Part shown: positions 63,347 through 64,000 of the stretch, one piece after another
How positions within the stretch are numbered: position 1 is the first letter of the stretch
Layout of the letters: each line of letters begins with the position of its first letter
Assembly: GCA_002309155.1 (NCBI GenBank)
Contig: DBXB01000025.1
Location: 60,145-124,144, forward strand
Direction of reading: 5' to 3'
Length of the DNA stretch: 64,000 bases
DNA from: Bacteroidales bacterium UBA1223
GTDB lineage: Bacteria; Bacteroidota; Bacteroidia; Bacteroidales; P3
Notes under the pieces: model-generated
What the model saw: only the letters and a program-made list of their open reading frames with translations
Database searches by the model: none
What the model was told of the DNA's origin: nothing
Translations under genes and position numbers: made by a program

Positions 63347-64000
63347 TTATTTCTCGCCTTCTTCGTTACCTTTCTCAAGTTCTTCCTTGAGGGTGGCGAG
63401 TACACTGAGGTCACCAAGGGTGGTTTTCTCGAGGGTATCGTTGATTTTCTTCACAGTCTTCTTGGTGTTGCGGTCTTTCTTGACTTCGCTGTCTTCGCCA
63501 CGGTTCTCGTCAGCGACATTTTCTTGGTTCAAGCGAGTGTGGGAGACGATGATCTTCTTGCTCTCTTTAGAGAACTCGATGACTTTGAAATCAAGGGTTT
63601 CACCCATCTTGGCGCGACTCTTGTCGGCTTTCTCAAGATGACGCATCGGGGCAAATCCTTCAACACCGTAGGGCAGAGTGACAGTGGCACCCTTGTCGTT
63701 CATGGCGCTGATAGTGCCCTGATGGACTGAACCAACGGTGAAGATGCTCTCATAGACATCCCAAGGATTCTCTTCGAGCTGCTTGTGACCGAGGCTCAAA
63801 CGACGGTTCTCGGCATCGACCTCAAGTACGACGACGTCAATCTTGTCGCCAATCTTGGTGAACTCGGCGGGATGTTTGATTTTCTTGCTCCAGCTGAGGT
63901 CGCTGATATGGATAAGACCATCGACACCTTCTTCAAGCTCGACGAAGATACCGAAGTTGGTGAAGTTGCGTACAGTGGCGGTATGCTTGCTTCCGACAGG
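63347..64000 (-). CDS. rpsA: 30S ribosomal protein S1, C-terminal part
   Basis: The minus-strand frame stays open to the window edge (217 codons plus stop), so the 5' end is missing. The visible part has one S1 domain (GIFVELEEGVDGLIHISDLSWSKK, followed by RRLSLGHKQLEENPWD) and a second (GSVHQGTISAMNDKGATVTL, MRHLEKADKSRAKMGETLDFKV). A charged tail rich in Glu and Lys follows. S1 binds mRNA for translation initiation and is important in a lineage without strong Shine-Dalgarno sites. Confidence 0.93.
   Translation of the reverse strand, partial: PVGSKHTATVRNFTNFGIFVELEEGVDGLIHISDLSWSKKIKHPAEFTKIGDKIDVVVLEVDAENRRLSLGHKQLEENPWDVYESIFTVGSVHQGTISAMNDKGATVTLPYGVEGFAPMRHLEKADKSRAKMGETLDFKVIEFSKESKKIIVSHTRLNQENVADENRGEDSEVKKDRNTKKTVKKINDTLEKTTLGDLSVLATLKEELEKGNEEGEK

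Overview
The window looks like chromosomal DNA of a Bacteroidota bacterium, probably of the order Bacteroidales. The evidence is promoters of the TTTG-N19-TAnnTTTG type with no Shine-Dalgarno pattern, two large proteins ending in a gliding-motility/type IX (type B) sorting domain, DUF4270, DUF4296 and DUF3078 family proteins, and a PorE-like TPR/PD40/OmpA protein. No plasmid or phage backbone and no insertion sequence was recognised. No genus is assigned.

Left flank (1-9066): the 3' end of a YD-repeat-like protein, a MalY/PatB-type C-S lyase, a partial ATP synthase operon (atpE-F-H-A-G, without atpB, atpD or atpC), an MFS sugar-type transporter, then a preQ1-I riboswitch followed by yhhQ and queF (queuosine precursor uptake and reduction), and a DUF456 membrane protein.

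Central accessory block (9357-38234): about 28 genes, all on the minus strand. In transcription order they are a ClpX-like AAA+ unfoldase lacking the zinc domain, an unknown protein, a PGRP/amidase_2 enzyme, a helical protein, a DUF3298-like lipoprotein, a truncated and then a full-length DUF4407 membrane coiled-coil protein, BspA-type leucine-rich repeats, a WG-repeat protein, an OB-fold-like protein, a protein with a TerB-like segment, a complete Liv-type ABC importer with its lipoprotein receptor, a SAM methyltransferase, a 1165-residue HATPase (histidine-kinase-like) protein, an unknown protein, a receiver-like protein, a six-helix membrane protein, a LIM plus DA1-like metallopeptidase, a vWA protein, a PPP-family phosphatase, a Ser/Thr kinase with an FHA-like tail, and three small proteins. 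The block is punctuated by seven promoters, each with the palindrome CTGACGTCAG (or one mismatch) exactly 30 bp upstream of a TTTTGC/CTTTGC -7 element. The canonical -33 TTTG is not evident in them, although other promoters in the window have it. This defines seven co-regulated transcription units and is the strongest candidate here for an undescribed system: a membrane-linked phospho-signalling and proteolysis system resembling, but not matching, the TerY-kinase-phosphatase triads.

Right flank (38255-64000): LTA-synthase-like sulfatase, ComM/YifB and a DUF4296 lipoprotein; divergent dapB; tRNA-Val(TAC); an operon sufC-sufD-porE-like-msbA-like; a SAM hydroxide adenosyltransferase; a DUF3078 protein and recX; a glycogen-synthase N-domain protein, a DUF4270 lipoprotein, a MORN-repeat protein and maf; recQ; two tandem, partly identical type IX secretion substrates; and the 3' end of rpsA.

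All names come from reading motifs in the translations. No database search was run.
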